A stretch of 64,000 nt of DNA from Propionibacteriales bacterium (GCA_026392455.1 JAPLCB010000011.1:62001-126000), one strand, 5' to 3'; shown: positions 54,250 to 63,357, counted from the first letter of the stretch. The notes: generated from the sequence alone by a model not told the origin. Made by a program: numbers and translations.

Positions 54250-55965
54250 GTGCTGACCCGATGGGGACGTGACCTGGACCCCGACCGACCGCTGCCGGCG
54301 TACCCGCGCCCGCAGCTGGTCCGGGAGTCCTACGTCAACCTCAACGGCCGCTGGGAGTACGCCTTCGGAGCCGCGGAGCAGCCGGAGGTCTGGGACGGCG
54401 AGATCGTGGTGCCGTTCTCCCCCGAGTGCGAGCTCTCCGGGGTCGGGCGCCAGCTGCAGCCCGACGGGTGGCTCTGGTACCGACGCTCCGGGATCACGGC
54501 CCCGGCCGGCGACCGGGTCCTGCTGCACTTCGGCGCGGTCGACCAGACCTGCACGGTCTGGGTCAACGGGGTCGAGGTCGGCAGCCACACCGGCGGTTAC
54601 CTGCCTTTCACGTTCGACATCACCGAGCAGCTCGGCCCCGAGCAGGAGATCGTGGTCCGGGTCCGGGACCTGTCCGAGACCGGGCCGCACGCCCGCGGCA
54701 AGCAGCGACTGGACCGCGGCCGGATCTGGTACACGGCCCAGTCCGGGATCTGGCAGACGGTCTGGCTGGAGGCGGTGCCGGAGGCGTACGTCGAGCGCCT
54801 GCGGATCGTGCCCGACGTGGCGTCGAGCACCCTGGACGTCACCGTGGTGTCGAGCGGACCCGACCACCCCTGCACGGTCCGGGTCCTCGACCGCGGCACG
54901 CTCCTCGCCGAGGGCACCGGCCCCCCGAACACCCGACTGGCTCTCCCGCTCCCCGACCCGCACCTCTGGTCGCCCGACGACCCGTTCCTCTACGACCTCG
55001 AGATCGTCTACGGCGCCGACCGGGTGACGTCGTACGCCGCGATGCGCAGCTTCGGCACCGGGACGGACGCCCGCGGTCGACGCTGCTTCCTGCTCAACGG
55101 CGAACCCTTCCAGCACACCGGCGTTCTGGACCAGGGCTACTGGCCCGACGGACTGCTGACCGCTCCCAGCGACACGGCGATGGTGCACGACATCTCCACG
55201 ATGAAGGAGCTCGGCTTCACCGTGGTCCGCAAACACGTCAAGATCGAGCCGTTGCGCTGGTACCACCACTGCGACCGCCTCGGTCTGGTCGTCTGGCAGG
55301 ACATGGTCAACGGCGGCGGACGCTACCGCGAGCTGGTCACCAACCTGCCGGCCCGCTGGCCGGTCCGGATCGCCGACCACCGGTACGGCTGGTACTTCCG
55401 CCAGGACGCCGCGGCCCGGGCCGAGTTCCGCGACGAGGTCCGTGCGACCGTCGACCTGCTCGGTACCACCCCGTCGATCGCCGTCTGGGTGCCGTTCAAC
55501 GAGGGCTGGGGGCAGTTCGACGCCAACGGGATCGCTGCCGAGGTCACGGCACTGGACCCGACCCGCTCGGTCAGCCACGCGAGCGGCTGGGTCGACCAGG
55601 GCGGCGGCGACGTCAAGAGCTTCCACCGCTACCTCCGCCCGTTCCGGCTGCGACGGCGACCCTGGGAGCGCCGGGTCCACGCACTCGCCGAGTACGGCGG
55701 TTACAGCCTGGCGGTCGCTGGCCACCACGAAGCGACCCGCGAGTTCGGGTACCACCAGTTCGCGGACGCCGCCTCGCTGGCGGCCGGCTTCACCCGGCTC
55801 CACGAGCGCTGGATCTCGCGAGCCGTACGACGCGGGCTGGCGGCCACCGTCTACACCCAGCTGACCGACGTCGAGGACGAGCTCAACGGCCTGCTCACCT
55901 GGGACCGGGAGGTCCAGAAGATCGGCACGGACACGGTCCGCGCCGCCCTGGGACACCTCAGCTGA
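54250..55965 (+). CDS. Glycoside hydrolase family 2 protein
   Basis: 571 residues without a signal peptide, so cytosolic. A sugar-binding jelly-roll domain (NLNGRWEYAFG to about 170, with WYRRSG and VWVNGVEVGSHTGGYLPF) is followed by an Ig-like domain and a TIM barrel. The acid/base lies in VWVPFNEGWGQFD and the nucleophile probably in ALAEYGGYS. The shape resembles GH2 beta-galactosidase/glucuronidase-type enzymes; the actual sugar is unknown. Its end overlaps the convergent YigZ gene by 8 bp. Confidence 0.88.
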   Translation: MLTRWGRDLDPDRPLPAYPRPQLVRESYVNLNGRWEYAFGAAEQPEVWDGEIVVPFSPECELSGVGRQLQPDGWLWYRRSGITAPAGDRVLLHFGAVDQTCTVWVNGVEVGSHTGGYLPFTFDITEQLGPEQEIVVRVRDLSETGPHARGKQRLDRGRIWYTAQSGIWQTVWLEAVPEAYVERLRIVPDVASSTLDVTVVSSGPDHPCTVRVLDRGTLLAEGTGPPNTRLALPLPDPHLWSPDDPFLYDLEIVYGADRVTSYAAMRSFGTGTDARGRRCFLLNGEPFQHTGVLDQGYWPDGLLTAPSDTAMVHDISTMKELGFTVVRKHVKIEPLRWYHHCDRLGLVVWQDMVNGGGRYRELVTNLPARWPVRIADHRYGWYFRQDAAARAEFRDEVRATVDLLGTTPSIAVWVPFNEGWGQFDANGIAAEVTALDPTRSVSHASGWVDQGGGDVKSFHRYLRPFRLRRRPWERRVHALAEYGGYSLAVAGHHEATREFGYHQFADAASLAAGFTRLHERWISRAVRRGLAATVYTQLTDVEDELNGLLTWDREVQKIGTDTVRAALGHLS

Positions 55966-56587
55966 CGGGGGTGTCCACCCAGCGGCGCCCGCGACGGCGC
56001 AGCGCCGCAGTGCCGTTGGTCAGCTCGGCCACGATCTCCTCCGCGATCGGGATGGCGATCGTCGGAACCGCGACCTCCAGGGTGGCCATGTCGGTCACGT
56101 CGATCCGCAGCACCTTCGTCCCCCGCGACCGCAGCTCGTGCTCGAGCCGGCCGGCATCGGCGAGGTCGACGGTGATGTCGCAGAGCTCCTGCTCGATCCG
56201 TTGCACCAGGGTGACGTTCGCGAACGCAGCCCGGACCGCGTCGGCGTACGCAAGGCTCAGACCGCCAGCTCCGAGGGAGACAGCGCCCGACCAGCGAGTC
56301 ACCACGGCGACCACGTCACTGACCTCCAGCCCGCGGAGCACCTCGAGCATCGGCAGGCCGGCCGTACCCGGCGGCTCCCCGTCGTCGTGGGAACGCTCCA
56401 GGGCACGGTCGGACCCCAGCACGAAGGCGGAGCAGTGGTGCCGGGCGTTCCAGTGCTCGCGCCGCGACTGCTCGACCACGCTGCGGGCGGTGAGCTCGTC
56501 CTCGACCCGGGCCAGGACGCAGCGGAAGCGGGAGGCCGAGACCTCGATCTCGGCTTCACCGTCGTGGGAGATGGTGAGGTAGCTCAT
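55958..56587 (-). CDS. YigZ/IMPACT family protein
   Basis: 209 residues. The N-terminal UPF0029 domain has the conserved EDELTARSVVEQSRREHWNARHHCSAF and SHDDGEPPGTAGLPMLEVL, and the following VVTRWSGAVSLGAGGLSLAYADAV. The C-terminal 75 residues are the DUF1949 domain. Family members relate to translation control (IMPACT) in eukaryotes; the bacterial role is unclear. Ribosome site GAGGCGAGGAAG. Upstream lies an unusual run of inverted repeats. Confidence 0.9.
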   Translation of the reverse strand: MSYLTISHDGEAEIEVSASRFRCVLARVEDELTARSVVEQSRREHWNARHHCSAFVLGSDRALERSHDDGEPPGTAGLPMLEVLRGLEVSDVVAVVTRWSGAVSLGAGGLSLAYADAVRAAFANVTLVQRIEQELCDITVDLADAGRLEHELRSRGTKVLRIDVTDMATLEVAVPTIAIPIAEEIVAELTNGTAALRRRGRRWVDTPVS

Positions 56588-56617
56588 CTGCTTCCTCGCC
56601 TCTCTCGAGATTGGAGT

Positions 56618-56765
56618 GGTGGCGGGGTACCCCTCCCAGGATCACCCCGCCACCTTGATCCGTTGTGCGCCTGCCTCGAGGGCGGCGCTGCACCCCAACG
56701 GATCTCGGCCGCATCCATGTGGGGTACGGATTACGCGGCCGTGGGACCACCATAGAACATGGATG
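56618..56765. repeat. Cluster of nested inverted repeats between cbs and yigZ
   Basis: Four inverted repeats fall within 148 bases. 56618-56628 pairs with 56644-56654 (11 bp perfect). 56657-56665 pairs with 56696-56704 (9 bp). 56706-56712 pairs with 56735-56741 (7 bp). 56712-56720 pairs with 56757-56765 (9 bp). The last two compete for shared bases. The region lies downstream of cbs and upstream of yigZ on the minus strand. It may be a terminator plus leader, or a structured RNA. Confidence 0.6.
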
Positions 56766-56792
56766 GTCATGCGACTAACAAATGAGCGGCTT

Positions 56793-58193
56793 CTACTTAA
56801 ATGCTGCTAAAAAGGTCAGCAGGTCGGCGCGGGTCAGGACGCCGATCGGACGGCCGTCCTCCTGCACCAGCAGCGCGTCCGCCTCGCCCAGGGCGGTGAT
56901 GGCCTCGGCCACACCCGCGGACGCGCCGATGGTCGGCAGCGCCGGGCTCGTGTGGGCCTCGACCTGGTCCGCCAGCCTCGCCTTGCCGGCGAAGAGGGAG
57001 TCGAGCAGGGCGCGCTCGGAGACCGAGCCGGCGACCTCGGCAGCCATCACCGGCGGCTCCGCGCGGACGACCGGCATCTGGGAGACCCCGTACTCCTTGA
57101 GGATCCCGATCGCCTCGGCCACGGTCTCGGTGGGGTGCGTGTGCACCAGGTCCGGGATGGTGCCGCTCTTGCCGCGCAGGACCTCGCCGACGGTCTGGTC
57201 GTCCTGCGCGGCCAGGAACCCGTACTGCGCCAGCCAGTCGTCGTTGAAGACCTTGGTCAGGTAGCCGCGACCGGAGTCCGGCAGCAGCACCACGACCACT
57301 GCGTCGCGCCCCTCCGGCGTCCCCGCCAGCTCGGCGGCCAGCTGCGCGGCAGCGAACGCGGCCATCCCCGAGGAACCGCCGACCAGCAACCCCTCCTCCC
57401 GGGCCAACCGGCGGGTCATCGCGAACGAGTCGGCGTCGGAGACCTCGATCACCCGGTCCGCGATGCTGCGGTCGTAGGTCTCGGGCCAGAAGTCCTCACC
57501 GACCCCCTCGACCAGGTACGGCCGACCGGTGCCGCCGGAGTAGACCGAGCCGGCCGGGTCCGCGCCGATCACCTTGATCGCGGGATTCTGCTCCTTGAGA
57601 AAGCGTCCGACCCCGCTGATCGTGCCGCCGGTGCCCATCCCGGTGACGAAGTGGGTGATCCGCCCGTCGGTCTGGCGCCAGATCTCCGGGCCGGTGTCCT
57701 CGTAGTGCGAGCGGGGGTTGTTCGGGTTGGAGTACTGGTCCGGCTTCCAGGCCCCCGGCTGCGAGGCCAGCCGGTCCGAGACGTTGTAGTAGCTGTCGGG
57801 GTGCTCCGGCGCCACTGCCGTCGGGCACACCACCACCTCGGCGCCGTACGCCTTGAGCACGTTGCGCTTGTCGACGCTGACCTTGTCGGGGCAGACGAAG
57901 ATGCACCGGTAGCCCCGCTGCTGCGCGACGAGTGCCAGCCCGACCCCGGTGTTCCCCGAGGTCGGCTCGACGATCGTCCCGCCGGGCTGCAGCGCCCCGG
58001 ACGCCTCGGCAGCGTCGATCATCCGGCGAGCGATCCGGTCCTTCACCGACCCACCGGGGTTGAGGTACTCCACCTTGGCGAGCACCAGGGGACCCTCGGC
58101 CTGGGCTACCGCACCCGGCGCCCGCAGGGTCCGGTCGAGCTTGACCAGCGGGGTGTTTCCGATCAGGTCGAGCAGCGAGTTCGCGTAGTCCAT
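56793..58193 (-). CDS. Cystathionine beta-synthase
   Basis: 466 residues. It condenses serine (or O-acetylserine) with homocysteine or sulfide using PLP. The PLP lysine is in PGGSVKDRIARRM and SGNTGVGLALVAQQRGY binds the cofactor phosphate. GTGGTISGVGRFLKEQ is also conserved. Residues about 330-466 form a CBS-domain pair (PTETVAEAIGILKEYGVSQMPV, GRPIGVLTRADLLTFL). The last codons and the sequence after the stop are unusually A/T-rich. The ATG follows TAACCT by six bases. Positional counterpart of Rv1077, from memory. Confidence 0.93.
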   Translation of the reverse strand: MDYANSLLDLIGNTPLVKLDRTLRAPGAVAQAEGPLVLAKVEYLNPGGSVKDRIARRMIDAAEASGALQPGGTIVEPTSGNTGVGLALVAQQRGYRCIFVCPDKVSVDKRNVLKAYGAEVVVCPTAVAPEHPDSYYNVSDRLASQPGAWKPDQYSNPNNPRSHYEDTGPEIWRQTDGRITHFVTGMGTGGTISGVGRFLKEQNPAIKVIGADPAGSVYSGGTGRPYLVEGVGEDFWPETYDRSIADRVIEVSDADSFAMTRRLAREEGLLVGGSSGMAAFAAAQLAAELAGTPEGRDAVVVVLLPDSGRGYLTKVFNDDWLAQYGFLAAQDDQTVGEVLRGKSGTIPDLVHTHPTETVAEAIGILKEYGVSQMPVVRAEPPVMAAEVAGSVSERALLDSLFAGKARLADQVEAHTSPALPTIGASAGVAEAITALGEADALLVQEDGRPIGVLTRADLLTFLAAFK

Positions 58194-58503
58194 GGGTCGA
58201 GGTTAGCGAGCCCCCGAGCTTGCTCGTGCGCCCCACTCGGGGGATGTCACCGGCAGTGCCGGGGGTGTGGTCCGAGAACTCACTGACGAACGAAGTGCGG
58301 GACGTACCCCTCAAGACAGTCGGCTTCCGGCCGACTAGGAGATCGGGCCAATTCGGGCATTGTGAGTATTACATCGTTGTAGTTTGCAAGCACCGACACG
58401 CCCCACGAGTAACTTTTTTTCACTCAGGCCCCATTTTTCTCCATTTTCGGGCCATACTCGGAGAGCGTCACCCCCAGAGACACGTCGTAGAGCAGGAGAT
58501 CCC
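58194..58503. other. Divergent intergenic region between cbs and the nuclease-fusion gene
   Basis: 310 bp holding the cbs leaderless box (58200-58205) and, to its right, an AT-rich stretch (58359-58460) with a T7 run and repeated ATTTTTCTCC/ATTTTCGG tracts, presumably promoter DNA for the exported protein. A CATACT at 58452-58457 could be its -10, leaving a 40-base leader with GAGCAGGAG. No gene or RNA was recognised. Confidence 0.5.
58200..58205 (-). promoter_or_regulatory. Candidate leaderless -10 box for cbs
   Basis: TAACCT on the minus strand, six bases before the ATG at 58193. Confidence 0.55.
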
Positions 58504-59784
58504 ATGTCCGTCGCACGACTTTCCCGAGTCCTCCTCGGGACCGCCGTCCTCGGAGCCCTCGCTGCTCCCTTCCTGGTCAGCTCCGGCGGGCTGAGTCTCG
58601 CGGCCACGGCACCGAGCGTGGAGCAGCGCACCTCGACCGCACCGAACGTGTTCTTCCCGGTGGTCAGCTCGGTCGCCCAGGACCAGAAGCTGTTCGGCAA
58701 GCGCCTCGGCACCGAGATCACCGCCCCCTGCGGCAGCGCCGTACGGGCTGCCACCGCGGGCCGGGCGATCGTGAGCCCCACCCCGACCGCCGGTCCCAAC
58801 CTGGTCAAGATCGTCACCAGCAAGTCCAAGCTCGTCACGTTCTACGGCTACATGCAACGGGCCCGGGTGACCACCGGACAGGTCGTCGCGGCCGGCCAGC
58901 AGATCGGCAACGTGGGCAAGGAAGGCATCGCCAAGAGCTGCTCGCTCTACTTCGCGGTCACCAACGGTCCCGGCGGCGAGATCAAGGTCGACCCGTCGAA
59001 GTGGCTGAACGCGTGGGTCGGCAAGCCGATGCCGCAGACCTCGCTCTTCGACAACGTCGGGTTCGTGCTGGCCAGCTTCAACACCCTCGGCGCCAGCCAC
59101 ACCCCGACCACCCGGTACGCGGGTTACGCCTCCCGCACCACCAAGCAGGTCGCCATGCTCGCCGGCTACAAGGCCGACGTGGTGGGGCTCCAGGAGTTCG
59201 AGAACAGCCAACGGACGCTGTTCCTCTCGACGGCGAAGGACACCTACGGCATCTACCCGCCGACCACCGACCGGAACTCCGCGAACTCGATCATCTGGAA
59301 CAACGCGACGATGGAGTTCGTCAGCGGCTCCACGATCGGGGTCCCGTACTTCCAGGGACGGATCAAGCAGATGCCGGTGGTGCTGCTGAAGCACAAGGCG
59401 AGCGGCCGCACGGCGTACTTCATCAACATCCACAACCCGGCCTCCATCGCCAAGTACGGCGACCAGTCCAAGTGGCGCGCCCAGGCGATCGCCATCGAGA
59501 AGGCCAAGGTCATCGAGCTGCGCAAGACCGGCCGCCCGGTGTTCCTCACCGGCGACTTCAACGACCGCGAGAAGGCGTTCTGCCCCCTGACCGCCGACAA
59601 GCTGATGATCTCGGCCGACAGCATCCCGGCGATGACCTGCACTCCCCCGGCGAAGCTCTGGATCGACTGGGTGTTCGCCGCCGGTCCGGCGCGGTTCACC
59701 ACCTACGCCCGGGACAACACCCCCAAGGACCAGCGGATCAGCGATCACCCGATCATCCTGACCCGGGCCTACCTCGCCGAGTAG
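58504..59784 (+). CDS. Exported fusion: degenerate M23/LytM domain plus DNase I-like phosphodiesterase
   Basis: 426 residues. Signal peptide (VLLGTAVLGALAAPFLVSSGG), then a LytM/M23-like domain (about 45-165) whose zinc ligands are replaced: the HxGxD site reads KRLGTEITAPC and HLHFEV reads SLYFAV. The second half (about 180-426) is an endonuclease/exonuclease/phosphatase domain with FNTLG, LQEFEN, NIHN, GDFNDRE and SDHPI all present, so it should be active. The inactive half may bind peptidoglycan and localise the enzyme. Ribosome site AGGAG. Divergent from cbs. Confidence 0.85.
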   Translation: MSVARLSRVLLGTAVLGALAAPFLVSSGGLSLAATAPSVEQRTSTAPNVFFPVVSSVAQDQKLFGKRLGTEITAPCGSAVRAATAGRAIVSPTPTAGPNLVKIVTSKSKLVTFYGYMQRARVTTGQVVAAGQQIGNVGKEGIAKSCSLYFAVTNGPGGEIKVDPSKWLNAWVGKPMPQTSLFDNVGFVLASFNTLGASHTPTTRYAGYASRTTKQVAMLAGYKADVVGLQEFENSQRTLFLSTAKDTYGIYPPTTDRNSANSIIWNNATMEFVSGSTIGVPYFQGRIKQMPVVLLKHKASGRTAYFINIHNPASIAKYGDQSKWRAQAIAIEKAKVIELRKTGRPVFLTGDFNDREKAFCPLTADKLMISADSIPAMTCTPPAKLWIDWVFAAGPARFTTYARDNTPKDQRISDHPIILTRAYLAE

Positions 59785-59854
59785 GCAAGGTCGGTCGGGG
59801 CCCCTCAGACACGGGGCGGGCCGGCGCGCTGGGGGCGCGTCGACCCGCTCCGCT

Positions 59855-59860
59855 TAGGAT
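59855..59860 (+). promoter_or_regulatory. Candidate leaderless -10 box for the SGNH hydrolase
   Basis: TAGGAT, six bases before the GTG at 59867. Confidence 0.6.
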
Positions 59861-59866
59861 TTCCCC

Positions 59867-60892
59867 GTGGGACGAGCAGCAGCAGCACGACGCCTTGCCT
59901 CGGCAGCGGCTTTCGGCGGCGGTGGGCTCTCGCTGATCGGCGCCTCCCTCTACGGGCTGCTGCGGGCCGAGGCCACGGTCGCCCGACGGACCATCGGACG
60001 GATCGGGGACCGGGTCCCGGACGCCAGCGGCTGGTACGGCCGCGGCCGCCCGGGGCCGGCGATCAAGGTGGCCCTGCTGGGTGACTCCAGCGCAGCGGGC
60101 TACGGCGTCCACACCGTCGAGGACACCCCCGGGGCCTACCTCGGCTCCGGGATCGCCGCCCGAGCAGACCGACGGGTCCACCTGGGCGCCTTCTGCCTCA
60201 CCGGGGCGAAGTCGAGCGACCTGGTCGGCCAGGTCAAGGCCGCGCTGCCGACCGATCCCGACGTCGCGGTGATCCTGATCGGGGCCAACGACGTCACCCA
60301 CCGGATGCTGCCCTCCGAGTCGGTCCGGTTCCTGGCCGAGGCGGTCCGCAAGCTTCAGGATGCCGGCGTGGCCGTGGTCGTCGGCACCTGCCCGGACCTG
60401 GGCACCATCCGCCCGATCCCGCAGCCGCTCCGGCAGGTGGCCCGGCAGTGGTCGCACCGCTTGGCGGCAGCCCAGACGATCGCGGTCGTCGAGGCCGGCG
60501 GTCGGACCGTCTCGCTCGGCTCGATCCTGGGACCGGAGTTCGACGCCAACCCGGCTGCACTGTTCGGGCCGGACCGCTTCCACCCGTCAGCAGCCGGGTA
60601 CGCCTCGATGGTCGGCGTGCTGCTGCCGTCGGTGCTCGCTGCGTTGGGCCTCGGCTCGGACCAGCACGAACATCCCGACGTCCACCGTTCCGAGGGACTC
60701 CGCACGATCGGCAGAGCCGCGGTGCACGCCAGCAAGCACCCCGGGACCGAGGTCGGGGGCACCGAGGTGGCCGGCTCAGCGCGCGGCCCCGGCGGCCGCT
60801 GGGTCCTGCAGATCCGGCGCCGCTGGCTCAACCCCGGGAACGTCGAAGCGCCCGAGTCCACCGAGGACCCGGGCGCTCCGGAGACGAGCTGA
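59867..60892 (+). CDS. Exported SGNH/GDSL hydrolase
   Basis: 341 residues. An N-terminal signal anchor (LASAAAFGGGGLSLIGASLYGLL) is followed by the SGNH domain. Block I is VALLGDSSAAGYG (Ser nucleophile), block II includes CLTGAKSSDL, block III is LIGANDVTH, and block V is GPDRFHPSAAGYAS (Asp and His). The tail beyond residue 265 is low-complexity and basic. It hydrolyses an ester, lipid or glycan acyl group outside the membrane. It matches the position of the M. tuberculosis esterase Rv1075c, from memory. Confidence 0.88.
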   Translation: MGRAAAARRLASAAAFGGGGLSLIGASLYGLLRAEATVARRTIGRIGDRVPDASGWYGRGRPGPAIKVALLGDSSAAGYGVHTVEDTPGAYLGSGIAARADRRVHLGAFCLTGAKSSDLVGQVKAALPTDPDVAVILIGANDVTHRMLPSESVRFLAEAVRKLQDAGVAVVVGTCPDLGTIRPIPQPLRQVARQWSHRLAAAQTIAVVEAGGRTVSLGSILGPEFDANPAALFGPDRFHPSAAGYASMVGVLLPSVLAALGLGSDQHEHPDVHRSEGLRTIGRAAVHASKHPGTEVGGTEVAGSARGPGGRWVLQIRRRWLNPGNVEAPESTEDPGAPETS

Positions 60893-60896
60893 TCTG

Positions 60897-61757
60897 TCAG
60901 TCGTTGCCGCGGAGGATCGCCATGATCCGGAGCAGCTCGATGTAGATCCAGATGATCGTGACGGTCAGGCCGAAGGCCGCCCGCCACGACTCGCGCTCGG
61001 GGAGACCGGCAGCGATGCCCCTCTCCACGAAGTCGAAGTCGAGGATCAGCATCAGCACACCGAGGGCGAGGCCCACGAAGCTCATGATCAGGCCGAGCCC
61101 GCCGAAACCGTTGAAGCCGATCTCGTTGCCGCCGAAGACTCCGAGGAGGACGTCGAGCATGGTGACGGCGACGAAGCCGAACATCATCGCGATGACCCAC
61201 TTGCGGAACTTGTTGCCCACCTGGATGTTGAAGAACTTGTACGCCGCCAGGGTGCCACCGACCGCCGCGATGGTGCCGAGGACGGCTCCGGTCACGACGC
61301 CCTCACCGAAGGCGAGCTGGAAGGTCTTGCTCATCGCACCGACGAACAGGCCCTCGAGTGCGGCGTACGCGATCACGAGTGCCGGGCTGACCACCTTCTT
61401 GAAGGAGTTCACCATCGCCAGGACGAACCCACCGAGCGCTCCGACCAGGCTCAGCGTGTACAGCATGCTGAGCTTGTCGTTGTCGATCTCGACGGTGCCG
61501 GTGAAGTCGTTGGTGACCAGGACGTTACCGGTGCCGATCCAGGTCGCAGCTGCGACGAGAACCAGCACGCCGAGCGTGATAGCGCTCTTCTGGACGACCG
61601 AGTCGATGGACATCCGGCCGTTCCCGGAGCCGGCATGGGTGAACGGTTCCGTGGTCAGCGGGCCGCCGTACGACGGCTGCTCGAAGCCGGCGTAGCCGGT
61701 CCCGCCCTTGCCGTTGAACCCTTCGGTGCGCGAAAAAACGGGGTTGCTGCTCTGCAT
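60897..61757 (-). CDS. Bax inhibitor-1/YccA family membrane protein
   Basis: 286 residues. A Gly/Tyr-rich cytosolic N-terminus of about 50 residues is followed by seven membrane helices (SAITLGVLVLVAAATWIG, MLYTLSLVGALGGFVLAMVN, VALEGLFVGAMSKTF-like, AVLGTIAAVGGTLAAY, and others). The C-terminal ESWRAAFGLTVTIIWIYIELLRI with the RND end is typical of the actinobacterial Bax1-I branch. The family relates to ion leak and stress tolerance; function here is unproven. AAGGAGA ribosome site. Confidence 0.9.
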   Translation of the reverse strand: MQSSNPVFSRTEGFNGKGGTGYAGFEQPSYGGPLTTEPFTHAGSGNGRMSIDSVVQKSAITLGVLVLVAAATWIGTGNVLVTNDFTGTVEIDNDKLSMLYTLSLVGALGGFVLAMVNSFKKVVSPALVIAYAALEGLFVGAMSKTFQLAFGEGVVTGAVLGTIAAVGGTLAAYKFFNIQVGNKFRKWVIAMMFGFVAVTMLDVLLGVFGGNEIGFNGFGGLGLIMSFVGLALGVLMLILDFDFVERGIAAGLPERESWRAAFGLTVTIIWIYIELLRIMAILRGND

Positions 61758-61866
61758 GGTCTCTCCTTGGAGGCCTTACTGGCTCACCACTGTGGCGCCA
61801 GCCGGACGACTCCACCCTACCGAGCCGTCAGAGGTTAAACGAGGCGGACCGGCGCAGGGTTCCCGC

Positions 61867-63339
61867 TCAGGGGTTGGGAACCACGGTGATGTCGACCGTG
61901 CCGGTGGCACCGACCAGGTCGACGTACGAGCCGTTCTTGGTCACCGAGCCCGAGCTGGTCGTCACCGTGTAACCGTGGGGTGCGGTGAGCGGGCTGACGA
62001 AGATCCGGGTCGGCGCCGCGATCGTCGGGTCCGCGGTGTAGGTCATCGTGAACTTCCCGGTGAGCGAGTCGTAGGCGTACTTCAGGTCGGTTCCCGCGGT
62101 GGCCTGCGGGTAGGTCCGGACGAGCTCGCCGAGCTTGGGCTTGGTGCTCGACAGGTCGGCGTCGTCGAAGAACAGTCCCTGCTTGGTGTCGGCCGTGGTC
62201 GGGTCGTTCCAGTACTTGTAGGCCCAGTAGAGCCAGCCCATCGCGTTGGCGTCGGCGGCCTGGGCGTCGATCTGCACCGCCCGGACGTTGTCGCTGGCGC
62301 CCCACTCCGTCATCAGCGGAACCGCGTTCATCCGGGCGGCCTGGTCGACTGCGTGGTTCTGCCGGTTGGCCGTGAAGCCCTTGCAGCTCTCGGTGGCGTT
62401 GAGCGGGAGCCCGGTCGACTCCACGAACGTCGCGCTGCAGTAGTTGTGCCACGAGAGCCCGAGGTTCTGCTCACCGGGGACCGACTTCAGGTAGGTCTGC
62501 AGCAGCAGGCCGCTGGAGAGCTGCTGCGGCTCGTACCAGACGATGCTCTTCGGATCCACGCTCCGGATCCCGGCCAGCGCCTTGTCCTGGGCAGGTTGGA
62601 GCTCCTGGTAGTAGGTCTGGCTGCACCCCAGGGTGCAGAACGGCCACTCGGTGCCGGCCCAGGGCTCGTTGATCAGGTCGTACCCCATCGAGTACGGCTG
62701 GTCCTTGTAGTGCTGGGCCACCTGCTTCCAGTAGGTCACCCAGTGGTCGAGCAGCTTGCCCTTGTTCGCCCAGAAGTTGTCGAAGACCGTCGAGACCTCG
62801 GGGGTCCAGTAGCCGAACGGGAACGGCACCTTGCTGTACGGGAACAGCGAGTACGGCGCCGGTCGCTTGACCGCCCAGTCCGGGACGCCTTCGCCGCCGT
62901 AGGTCTCGTGCCACATGTCCTGGTGCATGTCGAACTGCATCCAGATGCCCTTGTCGGCCATCAGGTCGACGATCCGGTCCCACTTGTCGAAGTAGCTCTG
63001 GTCGACGACCCCCGGAGCCGTCGGGTTCACCCCGGGCCAGAGGATCCCGAGCCGGGCGCCGTTGAAGCCGTGGTCGTAGAGCCACTGGGCGTCGGTGGCC
63101 ATGAAGCCCTCCGGCGTGTTCGGCGGGACGTAGGGGGCCTTCTTCCAGACGAAGTTGAGGCCGTGCACGATCACGATCCGACCGAACTCGTCGACCAGGA
63201 AGCGGCCGTCGCGCTGGAGCTGCGGCGGTTCACCCACCGGGTCGGCCGAAGCGGTCGGCGCGGATCCGGCGGTGACGGCCAGGGCGACCAGGACCAGCGC
63301 ACTGAGCGCAGCGAACAGGCGAGAGCGGTGAGACCTCAT
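61867..63339 (-). CDS. Secreted GH5 endoglycoceramidase/cellulase-like enzyme
   Basis: 490 residues. Signal peptide (LFAALSALVLVALAVTAGSAPTASA), then a GH5 TIM barrel: VIVHGLNFVWKKAPY, GARLGILWPGV, DMHQDMWHE, the acid/base in YDLINEPWAG and the nucleophile in PLMTEWGAS. A C-terminal beta domain of about 90 residues (YAYDSLTGKFTMTYT) matches that of endoglycoceramidase-type GH5 proteins. The likely substrate is glycolipids, releasing the glycan; cellulose is less likely. The -10 box TAGAAC (63354-63359) and the palindrome arms GAACT/AGTTC (63342-63357) lie just before the ATG. Confidence 0.87.
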   Translation of the reverse strand: MRSHRSRLFAALSALVLVALAVTAGSAPTASADPVGEPPQLQRDGRFLVDEFGRIVIVHGLNFVWKKAPYVPPNTPEGFMATDAQWLYDHGFNGARLGILWPGVNPTAPGVVDQSYFDKWDRIVDLMADKGIWMQFDMHQDMWHETYGGEGVPDWAVKRPAPYSLFPYSKVPFPFGYWTPEVSTVFDNFWANKGKLLDHWVTYWKQVAQHYKDQPYSMGYDLINEPWAGTEWPFCTLGCSQTYYQELQPAQDKALAGIRSVDPKSIVWYEPQQLSSGLLLQTYLKSVPGEQNLGLSWHNYCSATFVESTGLPLNATESCKGFTANRQNHAVDQAARMNAVPLMTEWGASDNVRAVQIDAQAADANAMGWLYWAYKYWNDPTTADTKQGLFFDDADLSSTKPKLGELVRTYPQATAGTDLKYAYDSLTGKFTMTYTADPTIAAPTRIFVSPLTAPHGYTVTTSSGSVTKNGSYVDLVGATGTVDITVVPNP

Positions 63340-63341
63340 GT

Positions 63342-63357
63342 GAACTGAAACGAGTTC
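63342..63357. promoter_or_regulatory. Short palindrome at the GH5 promoter
   Basis: GAACT (63342-63346) and AGTTC (63353-63357) flank a 6-base spacer and overlap the presumed -10 and start region of the GH5 gene. A sugar-responsive repressor site is possible; arms this short could be chance. Confidence 0.3.

Noticed and set aside
54217-55956. Minus-strand extension of the copper-island membrane protein through the GH2 gene
   Set aside because: It reads antisense to GH2 and is Asp/Val/Arg-rich. Only the last 195 residues look like a protein.
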